A stretch of DNA of 45,941 bases from Staphylococcus succinus. Its GTDB lineage: Bacteria; Bacillota; Bacilli; Staphylococcales; Staphylococcaceae. Positions 25,237 through 32,623 of this stretch are shown here, piece after piece (the stretch's first letter is position 1; each line of letters begins with the position of its first letter). The position numbers and the translations under genes are program-made. The DNA is taken from NCBI RefSeq assembly GCF_029024945.1, contig NZ_CP118977.1, positions 1 to 45,941 of the forward strand. Reading direction: 5' to 3'. Below the pieces are notes generated by a model. That model worked only from the letters and a program-made list of their open reading frames with translations. It did not search any database and was not told where the DNA came from.

Positions 25237-25387
25237 TGTATTGATTTGGATTTTTAAAATTTAACTTAATTTGAGTTTCTAATAATATAGTTAGGAAGAA
25301 AATATTTTTACTATTGCTGTGGAGCATGTCTAAGTTTATGTGAAATTATAGTTTTTTAATCTTGCAATAATGTATATATTGATTTAT

Positions 25388-25421
25388 ATTTAATATATCA
25401 AAAAAAATTGATATATTAAAT
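25388..25421. promoter_or_regulatory. ArsR-type operator upstream of the second arsenic unit
   Basis: Perfect 14-base arms (ATTTAATATATCAA at 25388-25401 and TTGATATATTAAAT at 25408-25421) around six A. The ATATCAA-N6-TTGATAT core is typical of ArsR-family sites. Confidence 0.72.
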
Positions 25422-25459
25422 GGAATAAAATTATTTAGACAATAAGGAGGTGTGCCTGA

Positions 25460-25654
25460 TTGCGAGTAAACCACGCAAGTACTTTATCTGTTGGTTACTT
25501 TGTAAGTTATTTAAATCTTGTTATGGTATCAAGAGAAGTCACTTTAAAAGAAGCTACAATATATATGGAGAAGGAGTTCTTTAAAGGTAATATTCATCAG
25601 TATGGTGAATCAACAGAAAATAACTACAAACAAGCAATACAAGAATTGAAATAA
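25460..25654 (+). CDS. Hypothetical small protein at the head of the ArsP unit
   Basis: A 64-residue product from a TTG start placed 9 bases after a strong AAGGAGG. The first half is hydrophobic (LSVGYFVSYLNLVMV) and the second is charged (REVTLKEATIYMEKEF, then NYKQAIQELK). I recognise no family. An overlapping frame from GTG 25452 is also open for 50 codons, so the coding frame is not certain. It lies between the ArsR-type operator and the arsR-like gene. Confidence 0.45.
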   Translation: MRVNHASTLSVGYFVSYLNLVMVSREVTLKEATIYMEKEFFKGNIHQYGESTENNYKQAIQELK

Positions 25655-25703
25655 AAATAATATAAACTCTAATCAAATATTATAAAAAAGGGGTGTTCTT
25701 TTT

Positions 25704-26024
25704 ATGGAAGTTATTAAAGCAAAAACTGATATGAATGAAGATGAACAATTAGCTTTTTATGAAAGCATGTTTAATGCACTTGCTGACAAAAATAGATTAA
25801 AAATACTTAATCAAATTAGTCAAAGCCCTAATAAATCACTATGTGTATGCGACTTAGAGGAGTTATTAGATTTAAAACAATCTAAAATTTCATATCATTT
25901 AAAAAAACTAGTAAGTGCACAGATTTTAATACCTGAAAAATACGGTACTTGGAACTACTACAAAATCAATGAAGCACAAATTCAAGTTGTATTAACTGAA
26001 GATACTTGCTGTAAAATATTATAG
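25704..26024 (+). CDS. Second ArsR-family arsenical repressor
   Basis: A 106-residue ArsR/SmtB regulator with SLCVCDLEELL (Cys47, Cys49) as the metal site, ISYHLKKLVSAQIL as the recognition region and a C-terminal Cys-Cys (TEDTCCKIL). This Cys pair recalls As(III) sites formed between an internal and a C-terminal thiol. It differs from the arsR at 21145. AAGGGGTG lies upstream. It probably binds the twin operators at 25388 and 26048. Confidence 0.88.
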   Translation: MEVIKAKTDMNEDEQLAFYESMFNALADKNRLKILNQISQSPNKSLCVCDLEELLDLKQSKISYHLKKLVSAQILIPEKYGTWNYYKINEAQIQVVLTEDTCCKIL

Positions 26025-26047
26025 GATTTATCTTATTACACATCATA

Positions 26048-26091
26048 TTAATCAACTTTTTTTAATTTATATATCAAAAAAAGTTGATTAA
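26048..26091. promoter_or_regulatory. ArsR-type operator between the regulator and the permease
   Basis: TTAATCAACTTTTTTT (26048-26063) pairs with AAAAAAAGTTGATTAA (26076-26091). It shares the ATATCAA-N6-TTGAT core with the site at 25388. It could be operator, attenuator or both. Confidence 0.6.
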
Positions 26092-26114
26092 ATAAATTCA
26101 GAGGAATTATACTA

Positions 26115-26999
26115 ATGACAGATTCAATCATAGAATTCATAAAAACATTTTTAATGTTATTTTTTGAATTGTTAGCATTATTTATAGTTGTAAGTTTTAT
26201 TGTAAGTTTAATTCAACAAGTAGTATCAGAAGATAAAATACAAAAGCTTTTAAGCAAACCAAATAAAGCAACCAACTATGTATTAGGAATGATTTTTGGT
26301 GCTATAACACCATTTTGTTCTTGTTCTACTATTCCTATACTTGCAGGTTTGTTAAACTCTAAAGTTCCGTTTGGTCCAGCTATGAGTTTCTTAATCGCTT
26401 CGCCACTCATGAATCCACTCATGATATTTATGCTATGGATTTTATTAGGGTGGAAAGTTGCTGTTGTTTATTTTGTTGTATTAGCGATATTCAGCATTTT
26501 AACTGGCCTTGTTTTTTCAAAAGTGAATTTAGCAGAGAGTTATAAAGGCGTTAATGTCAAAGGTGATGGATTTTTCACTAATAAATCAGGATCTCGTGTT
26601 AAGCAAGCGCTAAATGATGCTTGGGCTTTCCTATATCCAATGTTACCTTATTTAATTATTGGTGTATTTATCGGTGCATTTATTTATGGATTTATTCCAG
26701 AAAGCTTTATAACACAATATGCGAGTGGCGATAGTATTATCTCTGTTATTATTGCTTCTGTTATTGGTATACCTATGTATATTAGACCAGAAACAATGCT
26801 TCCTATAGCTGAAGCTTTAGTATCTAAAGGTATGTCACTGGGAACAGTCGTAGCATTAATTATAGGTGGCGCAGGAGCAAGTATTCCTGAAGTTGTATTG
26901 TTATCTAAATTATTTAAAAAGAAATTTGTAATATCTTTTGTTATAGCAATTTTAGTCGTAGCTATTGCTACTGGTCTAATTGTTAACTTAATCATTTAA
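26115..26999 (+). CDS. arsP: ArsP-like permease (DUF318/YraQ family)
   Basis: A 294-residue membrane protein with about eight hydrophobic segments. The motif TPFCSCSTIPILAGL near residue 65 is the signature of ArsP/YraQ permeases and provides the thiol pair for trivalent organoarsenicals. SPLMNPLM and IGGAGASIPEVVLL are further family motifs. ArsP members export trivalent methyl and aromatic arsenicals. The adjacent ArsR-type gene and operators support an arsenical substrate. AGAGGAA lies upstream of the ATG. Confidence 0.85.
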   Translation: MTDSIIEFIKTFLMLFFELLALFIVVSFIVSLIQQVVSEDKIQKLLSKPNKATNYVLGMIFGAITPFCSCSTIPILAGLLNSKVPFGPAMSFLIASPLMNPLMIFMLWILLGWKVAVVYFVVLAIFSILTGLVFSKVNLAESYKGVNVKGDGFFTNKSGSRVKQALNDAWAFLYPMLPYLIIGVFIGAFIYGFIPESFITQYASGDSIISVIIASVIGIPMYIRPETMLPIAEALVSKGMSLGTVVALIIGGAGASIPEVVLLSKLFKKKFVISFVIAILVVAIATGLIVNLII

Positions 27000-27012
27000 G
27001 GAGGTGAAGTAA

Positions 27013-27147
27013 ATGGGTATCAAAGACGCATTAAAAAAATTAAAACCTCAAGAACAGTCATGTTGTTCAGTTGAAATTGAAGAGAAAACAGACAAAAAAG
27101 ACGAAAATAATGAGAAAAAAGAAAATGGTAATAAAAATTGTTGCTAA
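27013..27147 (+). CDS. Small Cys-pair protein co-encoded with the ArsP-like permease
   Basis: A 44-residue product starting 13 bases after the permease stop, behind a perfect AAGGAGGTGA. It reads MGIKDALKKLKPQEQSCCSV, then a strongly charged Lys/Glu/Asp stretch, and ends NGNKNCC. Thus Cys-Cys pairs lie at residues 17-18 and at the extreme C-terminus. I recognise no named family. The paired thiols and the position suggest a soluble arsenical carrier for the permease, by analogy with the C-terminal Cys pairs of ArsD. This is inference only. Confidence 0.72.
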   Translation: MGIKDALKKLKPQEQSCCSVEIEEKTDKKDENNEKKENGNKNCC

Positions 27148-27223
27148 CATTAAAAAAGTTCTGTTTGATTTTGCATTTATTAACATAATCGATGATTATC
27201 AGAAGTTCGATTCACATAAAAAA

Positions 27224-27251
27224 GCACGACAAGTTCATAAACTTGTCGTGC
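27224..27251. terminator. Terminator between the ArsP unit and par
   Basis: Twelve-base perfect stem (27224-27235 with 27240-27251), four-base loop, A run before and T run after. It serves both converging units. Confidence 0.9.
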
Positions 27252-27265
27252 CTTTTTAATTACAA

Positions 27266-28000
27266 TTAGTTACCAAATAAACGACTCCAAAACCCTTTTT
27301 TAGGGGGCTGTTCTCCCCTATCCTCATTCTCACTCTCTATTTCTTCAGATGGTTTATCATCTTTTGCTAATACTTTTTCGTTTGTACTGTCATCTTTTTT
27401 CTCTTCAGCTACATCTTTATGTTGTACTTCTGTTGGCTGTTCATCTTCTTCTTCTTGATTAATATCTTTAGATTCTTCGGTAAATGTTGCTTCTTGCGCA
27501 TTAACGTTTTGTCTATCATTAACAGATGTATCAAAGGAATAATTAAGCTGTCTTTCTTCCTCTAATTGATTCTCCAATTTTTGAATCTTCTTATTACTCT
27601 CTAATGCCAATACTTGCTGATTCTCAAGTAATTTTGATCTTTCCTGCAACTCTTTTCTGTAGAATTCAATTGTTGTTTCATGACGATTTTCTTGTTTTTC
27701 AATTTGATCATTCAAAGTATCAATCTGATTTTTAAGGATTTCTACTATTTGAGTATCACTTTTGGATTCAACATTAATATTATCTGACTCTTTTTTTTGT
27801 TTGTCTTCAGTAGTACTTTCAAAACCATATTTCTTTTTATTTTCATTTACTCTTTGAATAATTTTTTCTATATCGGTATCTTCTTTAATAAACGAAGTGT
27901 TTTCCTGTTTTATTGTCTCTATATTCAATCGTTTAATGTTATTGAAAATTGTTTGCTTACTAACCCCTAATTCTTCACTCAATATTTTCACGCTTTTCAT
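27266..28000 (-). CDS. par: pSK1-type plasmid partition protein Par (DUF536)
   Basis: A 244-residue protein. An N-terminal helix-turn-helix (SVKILSEELGVSKQTIFNNI) is followed by a long coiled coil (about residues 85-155, for example LKNQIDTLNDQIEKQE), a very acidic linker and a conserved basic/aromatic end (KKGFWSRLFGN). This is the pSK1 Par layout, a single-protein segregation system without an ATPase. It is divergent from rep, as in pSK1. The C-terminal FWSRLFG may contact the cell machinery, but this is not established here. Confidence 0.9.
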   Translation of the reverse strand: MKSVKILSEELGVSKQTIFNNIKRLNIETIKQENTSFIKEDTDIEKIIQRVNENKKKYGFESTTEDKQKKESDNINVESKSDTQIVEILKNQIDTLNDQIEKQENRHETTIEFYRKELQERSKLLENQQVLALESNKKIQKLENQLEEERQLNYSFDTSVNDRQNVNAQEATFTEESKDINQEEEDEQPTEVQHKDVAEEKKDDSTNEKVLAKDDKPSEEIESENEDRGEQPPKKGFWSRLFGN

Positions 28001-28006
28001 ATCATC

Positions 28007-28177
28007 AACCCTTTATAAAATGTTTATAAACCCTTTATAACATATTACAAGCTTGTTATGCTTCATAATAAAGTAATTGGTAAATCAAAAATATACAACC
28101 ATCAACCCTTTTATCAAGTGTTTATAAAGGGTTGATGGTTGTTGTCAAGGGTTTATAAACCCTTTATCAACCCTTGA
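28007..28177. repeat. Par/rep intergenic repeats, probable centromere
   Basis: Several copies of AACCCTTTATAA and its complement lie here (near 28011, 28036, 28104, 28124 and 28150-28175). Two copies form a 17-base inverted repeat, 28095-28111 with 28126-28142. By position and by family precedent these are the binding sites of Par, and may also affect the rep and par promoters. Confidence 0.75.
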
Positions 28178-28235
28178 CAAACCTACATTTTCCCTTTTAT
28201 AAGCTTATTCAAAGTGCTATAATAACCTTAATACA

Positions 28236-28309
28236 ACAAAAACCCCAACTACTGGTAATAGTCGGGGTTTGGTAATAAAACGTTGCAGCACGTTTATAAA
28301 TATTTTGAT
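28236..28309 (-). ncRNA. Antisense RNA controlling rep (RNAI)
   Basis: On the minus strand TTGCAC (28345-28340), an 18-base spacer and TATAAT (28321-28316) form a strong promoter. About 70 bases on, a stem (AACCCCGACTA with TAGTTGGGGTT) followed by TTTTTG is an intrinsic terminator. The transcript is complementary to the rep leader. RepA_N staphylococcal replicons such as pSK41 are controlled by such an RNA. The same hairpin on the plus strand is the target loop. Confidence 0.8.
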
Positions 28310-28418
28310 ATCTGTATTATATACAACTATATCATCAAAGTGCAAGCAAAAAATTTATGTGTTCTTGTAATGTTTTATTACCTCTATCCAAAATTTGAAT
28401 AGGAAAGGGGTTTTTATT

Positions 28419-29390
28419 ATGTCTAGAAAAAACATAAAAAATCAGGCCAGTCAAAATTTCTATATGCTACATAAAGTATTATTTATCAATGAAAAATATA
28501 AAAAGTTAAGTGATAGTGCAAAAGTTACCTATGCAATTCTTAATGATAGAGTAAGTTTATCTATTAAAAATAATTGGATAGATCAAAATGGAGATATATA
28601 TTTTATTTTCACAAATGAAAATCTTCAAGAAGTGTTAGATAAAAGTAAAAATACAATAACCAAAATTAAAAAAGAATTACAAGAAGTGGGTTTATTAGAA
28701 CAAGTTAAAACTGGATTTAATCGACCAAACAAACTATACCTTCATGAAATTGAAACAAATATAAATATTGAAAAAGAAATACAAAATAGCACTTCAAACA
28801 ATGACGAATCAAGTGATAGCAAGGAATCCCAAATAATGGGAGTCCAGAATCCCAAACAATGGGAGCCCAGAATCCCAAACAATGGGAGCCCAGAATCCCA
28901 AAACTTAGACTCTAATGATACTGACTTAAGTAATACTGATTATATAGAGACTGAGAATAATGATACGCATGATATGAATGATACATACAACAATTCAATA
29001 AACAATAATCATTCGAATCATACAAATCATCAACAAACCGAATTTAATAATGATGCGCTTAAGTTTCAAGTCCTCGAAGAATTGCCTCAACAACTTCAAG
29101 ACTATTTAAGTAAATTTGAAATTAGAGAAATTCGGATTATTAAAAGTGTATTACTCAAAGGTAAAAAATCATTTAATAATGCACATGATACGTATTACCG
29201 TTTAGAAGATGTTGAGTTTGAAATTGTAAGTGTGTTGAAACGTTTTAAAGCGATGCTGCTACAAAAGAATGAAACGGTTGAAGCGATGCAAGGGTATTTA
29301 ATGCAATCCATTAAAGCTGAATTCGAAGAAACACATGCACTTTATATGCGACGTCAAAACATGAAACAACATAATATCTTTAATCAGTAA
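28419..29390 (+). CDS. rep: Replication initiator, RepA_N family
   Basis: A 323-residue initiator. The N-terminal RepA_N domain starts NFYMLHKVLFINEKYKKLSD and contains a winged helix (EVLDKSKNTITKIKKELQEV). A low-complexity Asn/Ser-rich middle is followed by a C-terminal helical domain (about residues 210-320). The start at 28419 has AAAGGGG at a good distance and gives MSRKNIKNQ; an upstream in-frame codon precedes that ribosome site. A theta-replicating plasmid of the pSK1/pSK41 group is implied. Iterons inside the middle part mark the origin. Confidence 0.93.
   Translation: MSRKNIKNQASQNFYMLHKVLFINEKYKKLSDSAKVTYAILNDRVSLSIKNNWIDQNGDIYFIFTNENLQEVLDKSKNTITKIKKELQEVGLLEQVKTGFNRPNKLYLHEIETNINIEKEIQNSTSNNDESSDSKESQIMGVQNPKQWEPRIPNNGSPESQNLDSNDTDLSNTDYIETENNDTHDMNDTYNNSINNNHSNHTNHQQTEFNNDALKFQVLEELPQQLQDYLSKFEIREIRIIKSVLLKGKKSFNNAHDTYYRLEDVEFEIVSVLKRFKAMLLQKNETVEAMQGYLMQSIKAEFEETHALYMRRQNMKQHNIFNQ
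28824..28903. repeat. Iterons within rep, probable replication origin
   Basis: A 23-base unit beginning GAATCCCAAACAATGGGAG occurs at 28824, 28847 and 28870, with a partial fourth copy at 28893. Copies two and three are identical over the full unit; each holds CCC and GGG mirrored around AAACAAT. Iterons in the middle of rep are where RepA_N origins lie. Confidence 0.8.
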
Positions 29391-29514
29391 TTCAAATAAT
29401 CTATAGCAATCAAAGAGGCCTCAAAATATCCGATTAAGTCATCGGATTATTTAACTGGATATAGTAAAAAAAATTCAGGTTAGTAATTTAAAACAAGGTT
29501 TATATCGAAAACGT

Positions 29515-29703
29515 ATGTTGAGTTATGGTGGTTTGCTTAAACAAAAACATAAAATTTTAAATTTAGACGATGCCGAAGATGGTAATTTAATTAATACAAG
29601 TGACGAAGATAAAACAACAGACGAAGAAGAAAAAGCACATTCAATTACTGCAATTTGGAATTTTGAAAAACAAAATTATTACTTAAAAGATTTGAAACGT
29701 TAG
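29515..29703 (+). CDS. Hypothetical acidic protein downstream of rep, possibly truncated
   Basis: A 62-residue product, MLSYGGLLKQKHKILNLDDA followed by a very acidic stretch and WNFEKQNYYLKDLKR. The same frame is open 48 bases further upstream (IQVSNLKQGLYRKR) but without a start codon. Just before that another frame reads SKYPIKSSDYLTGYSKK. This suggests the 5' part is lost to a frameshift near 29470. No family recognised. A terminator follows immediately. Confidence 0.5.
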   Translation: MLSYGGLLKQKHKILNLDDAEDGNLINTSDEDKTTDEEEKAHSITAIWNFEKQNYYLKDLKR

Positions 29704-29724
29704 CTTAAAAGCTAGCGTTTTTTT
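29695..29724 (+). terminator. Terminator after the rep region
   Basis: AAACGTTAGCT (29695-29705) pairs with AGCTAGCGTTT (29710-29720) with one wobble, followed by TTTTTT. Confidence 0.82.
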
Positions 29725-29842
29725 ATGTATTTTTGCCCCTGCGGGAACTATAGCGTTCAACCGGCATGGTTGCCCAGTTTTACTATGAAAATTTTAATTT
29801 GCATGTAGATGGGCAGTGTCTTAAAAATCAACACTGGATTTA

Positions 29843-30043
29843 TTAGAAATTTATGTATGGTTTATCTGCAAAATAAAAATCATAAAGTTTAAGAAATTCG
29901 AAATCAGTATCAGAGATATTTTCCATTTTCATAATTTGAATTGTTTTTCTAATTCTTTGGTCGTTTGGAATATCACATAGATCAGAAATTTCTTGTGATG
30001 TTTTATCAAATACTGAAAATGTAAATTCAAAGTTTATTGTCAT
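29843..30043 (-). CDS. Hypothetical small acidic protein
   Basis: A 66-residue product, MTINFEFTFSVFDKTSQEIS at the start and LKLYDFYFADKPYINF at the end. The ATG at 30043 follows AGAGG by 8 bases. It has no signal peptide or membrane segment, and no family is recognised. It lies alone between the rep region and the transfer-origin region. Confidence 0.6.
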   Translation of the reverse strand: MTINFEFTFSVFDKTSQEISDLCDIPNDQRIRKTIQIMKMENISDTDFEFLKLYDFYFADKPYINF

Positions 30044-30199
30044 AAAGAACACCTCTTATTTGGCTCATATTTGCGTTTTAAGAAATAAAGACGATTATAC
30101 AGATATAAAACTATATAAATTTAGAGTTTGCTCTAAATACCCCCTTAAAATGCAAAATAGATATATTAGATTATCAAACGCAAATATGATTTTAGAACG

Positions 30200-30228
30200 A
30201 CACCTTTTAGGTGTGTAAGTGCGCCCTT
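30200..30228. other. oriT: pSK41/pGO1-type oriT core (nes nick site mimic)
   Basis: TAAGTGCGCCCT at 30216-30227 equals the nick core of the pSK41/pGO1 relaxase Nes. It is preceded at once by a hairpin, ACACCT (30200-30205) with AGGTGT (30209-30214), as in the known oriT. No relaxase gene is present, so it would be used by a co-resident conjugative plasmid. Confidence 0.7.
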
Positions 30229-30242
30229 GGATATATAAAATA

Positions 30243-30276
30243 AAAAGCCAATCCACATAAAAATGGATTGGCTTTT
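30243..30276. terminator. Hairpin terminator between the two oriT-like sites
   Basis: AAAAGCCAATCCA (30243-30255) pairs perfectly with TGGATTGGCTTTT (30264-30276). Confidence 0.75.
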
Positions 30277-30339
30277 GCAAAGTAGATTATAAAAAACTAC
30301 TGTTAATAAGCGCCTAAACGTTATAGCCATATTATAACA

Positions 30340-30496
30340 AGAACACGCATTTATGCCGAGAAAATTTATTTATGTTGAGAAGAACCCTTAACTAAACTTG
30401 CAGACGAATGTCGGCATAGCGTGAGCTATTAAGCCGACCATTCGACAAGTTTTGGGATTGTTAAGGGTTCCGAGGCTCAACGTCAATAAAGCAATT
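30340..30496. other. oriT: pWBG749-type oriT-like region
   Basis: A large nested inverted repeat: GAACCCTTAAC (30382-30392) with GTTAAGGGTTC (30460-30470), ACTTG with CAAGT, CGAATG with CATTCG, CGGC with GCCG, and TAGC with GCTA at the tip (30417-30428). It is followed by CCGAGGCTCAACGTC and AATAAAGCAATTGG. I recognise this as the oriT family that lets mobilisation-gene-free staphylococcal plasmids be moved by pWBG749-like plasmids. A shorter copy of the right half is at 33857-33905. Confidence 0.72.
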
Positions 30497-30540
30497 GGAA
30501 TAAAGCATCTATGATTATTTAAAAATATAAGTTACAATAT

Positions 30541-30560
30541 ATTCAAAAATATTTTTGAAT
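30541..30560. promoter_or_regulatory. CadX/CadC-type operator of cadDX
   Basis: A perfect 20-base palindrome, ATTCAAAAATATTTTTGAAT, ends 10 bases before the cadD start and overlaps its ribosome-site region. Same TTCAAA/TTTGAA halves as the cadC operator at 18528. Confidence 0.82.
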
Positions 30561-30570
30561 GAGGTGTATT

Positions 30571-31188
30571 ATGATTCAAACGGTTGTTACTGCTGCTGTT
30601 CTTTATATTGCTACAGCAGTTGATTTATTAGTAATTTTATTAATATTTTTTGCTAGAGCAAAGACTAGAAAAGAATATAGAGATATTTATGTTGGTCAAT
30701 ATTTAGGGTCTATTATTTTAATATTAGTTAGTTTGTTTTTAGCTTTTGTATTAAATTATGTTCCAGAGAAGTGGATATTAGGTTTATTGGGTTTAATACC
30801 AATTTATCTTGGAATTAAAGTGGCTATTTATGATGATTGTGAAGGAGAAAAGAGAGCTAAAAAAGAATTGAATGAAAAAGGATTGTCTAAATTAGTTGGT
30901 ACGGTTGCAATTGTTACGATAGCAAGTTGTGGTGCTGATAATATTGGTTTATTTGTTCCGTATTTTGTGACATTAAGTGTTACTAATTTATTAATTACTC
31001 TGTTTGTCTTTTTAATTTTAATTTTCTTCTTGGTATTTACTGCACAAAAATTAGCTAATATTCCAGGAGTTGGAGAAATTGTTGAGAAATTTAGTCGTTG
31101 GATTATGGCTGTTATTTATATAGCTTTAGGTTTATTTATTATTATTGAAAATGACACTATTCAAACAATTTTAGGATTTATATTTTAA
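30571..31188 (+). CDS. cadD: CadD cadmium resistance transporter (cadDX operon)
   Basis: A 205-residue membrane protein with five or six hydrophobic segments. The family motifs are IATAVDLLVILLIFF, VGQYLGSI, GLLGLIPIYLGI and IASCGADNIGLFVPYF. The start at 30571 follows GAGGTG by 5-6 bases; a longer in-frame start would lie inside the operator. It forms a two-gene operon with the regulator 18 bases downstream. It is a second, diverged cadD in the window. Confidence 0.92.
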   Translation: MIQTVVTAAVLYIATAVDLLVILLIFFARAKTRKEYRDIYVGQYLGSIILILVSLFLAFVLNYVPEKWILGLLGLIPIYLGIKVAIYDDCEGEKRAKKELNEKGLSKLVGTVAIVTIASCGADNIGLFVPYFVTLSVTNLLITLFVFLILIFFLVFTAQKLANIPGVGEIVEKFSRWIMAVIYIALGLFIIIENDTIQTILGFIF

Positions 31189-31206
31189 TTTAGGGTGTGA
31201 TTTTAT

Positions 31207-31554
31207 ATGAGTTATGAAAATGCTTGTGATGTGATCTGTGTACATGAGGATAAAGTTAACAATGCTTTAAGTTTTTTAGAAGATGATAAATCTAAGAAAT
31301 TACTTAACATTTTAGAAAAAATTTGTGATGAGAAGAAATTGAAAATCATATTATCTTTGATTAAAGAAGATGAGTTGTGTGTTTGTGATATTTCTTTGAT
31401 ATTGAAAATGAGTGTTGCTTCAACTTCACATCATTTAAGGCTTTTATATAAAAATGAGGTACTTGATTTTTATAAAGATGGAAAGATGGCATATTATTTT
31501 ATTAAAGACGATGAAATAAGAGAGTTTTTCTCTAAAAATCAGGAGGGTTTTTGA
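31207..31554 (+). CDS. cadX: CadX regulator (CadC-like, ArsR/SmtB family)
   Basis: A 115-residue winged-helix protein with the same four metal ligands as CadC: Cys7, Cys11, Cys58 and Cys60 (ELCVCD). The recognition region is VASTSHHLRLLYKNEV. In staphylococci cadX follows cadD and controls it. Unlike CadC it is transcribed after the transporter. GGTGTG lies upstream of the ATG. Confidence 0.92.
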   Translation: MSYENACDVICVHEDKVNNALSFLEDDKSKKLLNILEKICDEKKLKIILSLIKEDELCVCDISLILKMSVASTSHHLRLLYKNEVLDFYKDGKMAYYFIKDDEIREFFSKNQEGF

Positions 31555-31609
31555 AACGAGTTTCTTCTTGTCTTGATACTATATAGAAATAACTCGATTT
31601 TTAAATTAT

Positions 31610-31643
31610 AGCCATAATCCTTGATGCGTAAGGGATTATGGCT
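31610..31643 (+). terminator. Terminator of cadDX
   Basis: AGCCATAATCC (31610-31620) pairs with GGATTATGGCT (31633-31643), followed by CCTTTTA. Confidence 0.82.
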
Positions 31644-31690
31644 CCTTTTATAGTATCTTTTTAGTTTTTATCCTTCTTAGCACGTTGTTT

Positions 31691-31858
31691 TTACTTTGGA
31701 GTTATAGTATCTCTTAAAACAACAAGTATAAAAAATAAACTCCAATAAATAATTGACCCTATAGTTCCAACATCAATAACAAATATTAAAACTATATACC
31801 AAATAAGATTGATTACTATAATGAAATTAAAAATGGATCTTGACTTAGGTTTTATCAT
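31691..31858 (-). CDS. Hypothetical small membrane protein
   Basis: A 55-residue product from ATG 31858 (GGTGAAG upstream). It has a basic start and two hydrophobic segments separated by VGTIGS. It is the last of three small membrane-protein genes on the minus strand (with 31934-32170 and the broken 32243-32511). No function known to me. Confidence 0.5.
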   Translation of the reverse strand: MIKPKSRSIFNFIIVINLIWYIVLIFVIDVGTIGSIIYWSLFFILVVLRDTITPK

Positions 31859-31933
31859 TTTTATCTTCACCATCTTTTATTTGTTTTCTTGATTCATAAA
31901 TATTGTAATGTGGCTTTTAAATATAAAGATAAA

Positions 31934-32170
31934 TTAAACCAAAACTAAAATGATCAATATTAAACCCAAAATACCAAGTATCCAACCACTCTTTTTCTTT
32001 TTCAAAATTTCTGGGATAGATGCGATTGTAAATGCTATAAGAGAAAATAACATAGGTAAATCGCTATTATCCGAAAGTATAACCATATAAAAAATGGCGA
32101 TAATTAATAATATAGCAACTAAGATATTAATCGCTTTAGTTAAAAAACTATATTTTTCTTCTTGTTTCAA
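31934..32170 (-). CDS. Hypothetical small membrane protein
   Basis: A 78-residue product with a TTG start at 32170 and AAAGTGA upstream. Three hydrophobic segments are visible, the last after a KKKKSGW turn. The layout resembles small staphylococcal membrane proteins of unknown role. Probably co-transcribed with its two neighbours. Confidence 0.58.
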   Translation of the reverse strand: MKQEEKYSFLTKAINILVAILLIIAIFYMVILSDNSDLPMLFSLIAFTIASIPEILKKKKSGWILGILGLILIILVLV

Positions 32171-32242
32171 AAAATCACTTTCGATGTTTAATATTCTTCA
32201 AAATTTTCTAAGATATATAAGCAGCTAATTGCTTATATATAA

Positions 32243-32511
32243 CTATATTCCAAGTAGAGATAGAACATATAAAATAAAGAAAAGACCAAAAAAGATCGTT
32301 AATATAACACGTTTCTCTAAAGTATATGCTAAGGACCCCATACCAAAAGCTATAGCTATTAAAATATCATTAGTTTTTCAAGAGAGCTTCCACCATAAAA
32401 ATAATCAATTATTAGACGAAATATAAACAATAATATAGCTAATATTACAAATATCCCACCTAAAATTTTTAAATTACTCGTTAGTTTCGTTTCGTTATTA
32501 GTTTTGTTCAT
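32243..32511 (-). pseudogene. Frameshifted small membrane-protein gene
   Basis: Starts ATG 32511 behind GAGGT: MNKTNNETKLTSNLKILGGI and one hydrophobic segment, then a stop after GGSSLEKLMIF. In the next frame the protein continues as DILIAIAFGMGSLAYTLEKR, with two more hydrophobic segments ending LSLLGI. A one-base lesion in a T run near 32370 explains the break. Intact length would be about 88 residues. Confidence 0.62.
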
Positions 32512-32623
32512 TTTATAACCTCTTTTAAAACTATCAATTTTGAAAACTAAATCTATGTTGCTAAAATTACTATCTAAATTAACTTATTAATTGTTAGTCA
32601 ATATGACTCAAAAATATTTAGAA

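Noticed and set aside
28095..28142. 17-base inverted repeat considered as a terminator
   Set aside because: There is no T run, and the arms are made of the same AACCCTTTATAA units as the surrounding Par-type repeats.
30095..30280. 61-codon minus-strand frame over the oriT region
   Set aside because: It lies across the pSK41-type nick core and the hairpin at 30243-30276, has no ribosome site and reads as low-quality sequence.
32229..32426. 65-codon plus-strand frame
   Set aside because: It is the reverse of the frameshifted membrane-protein pseudogene, whose two frames give continuous hydrophobic coding with a proper start.
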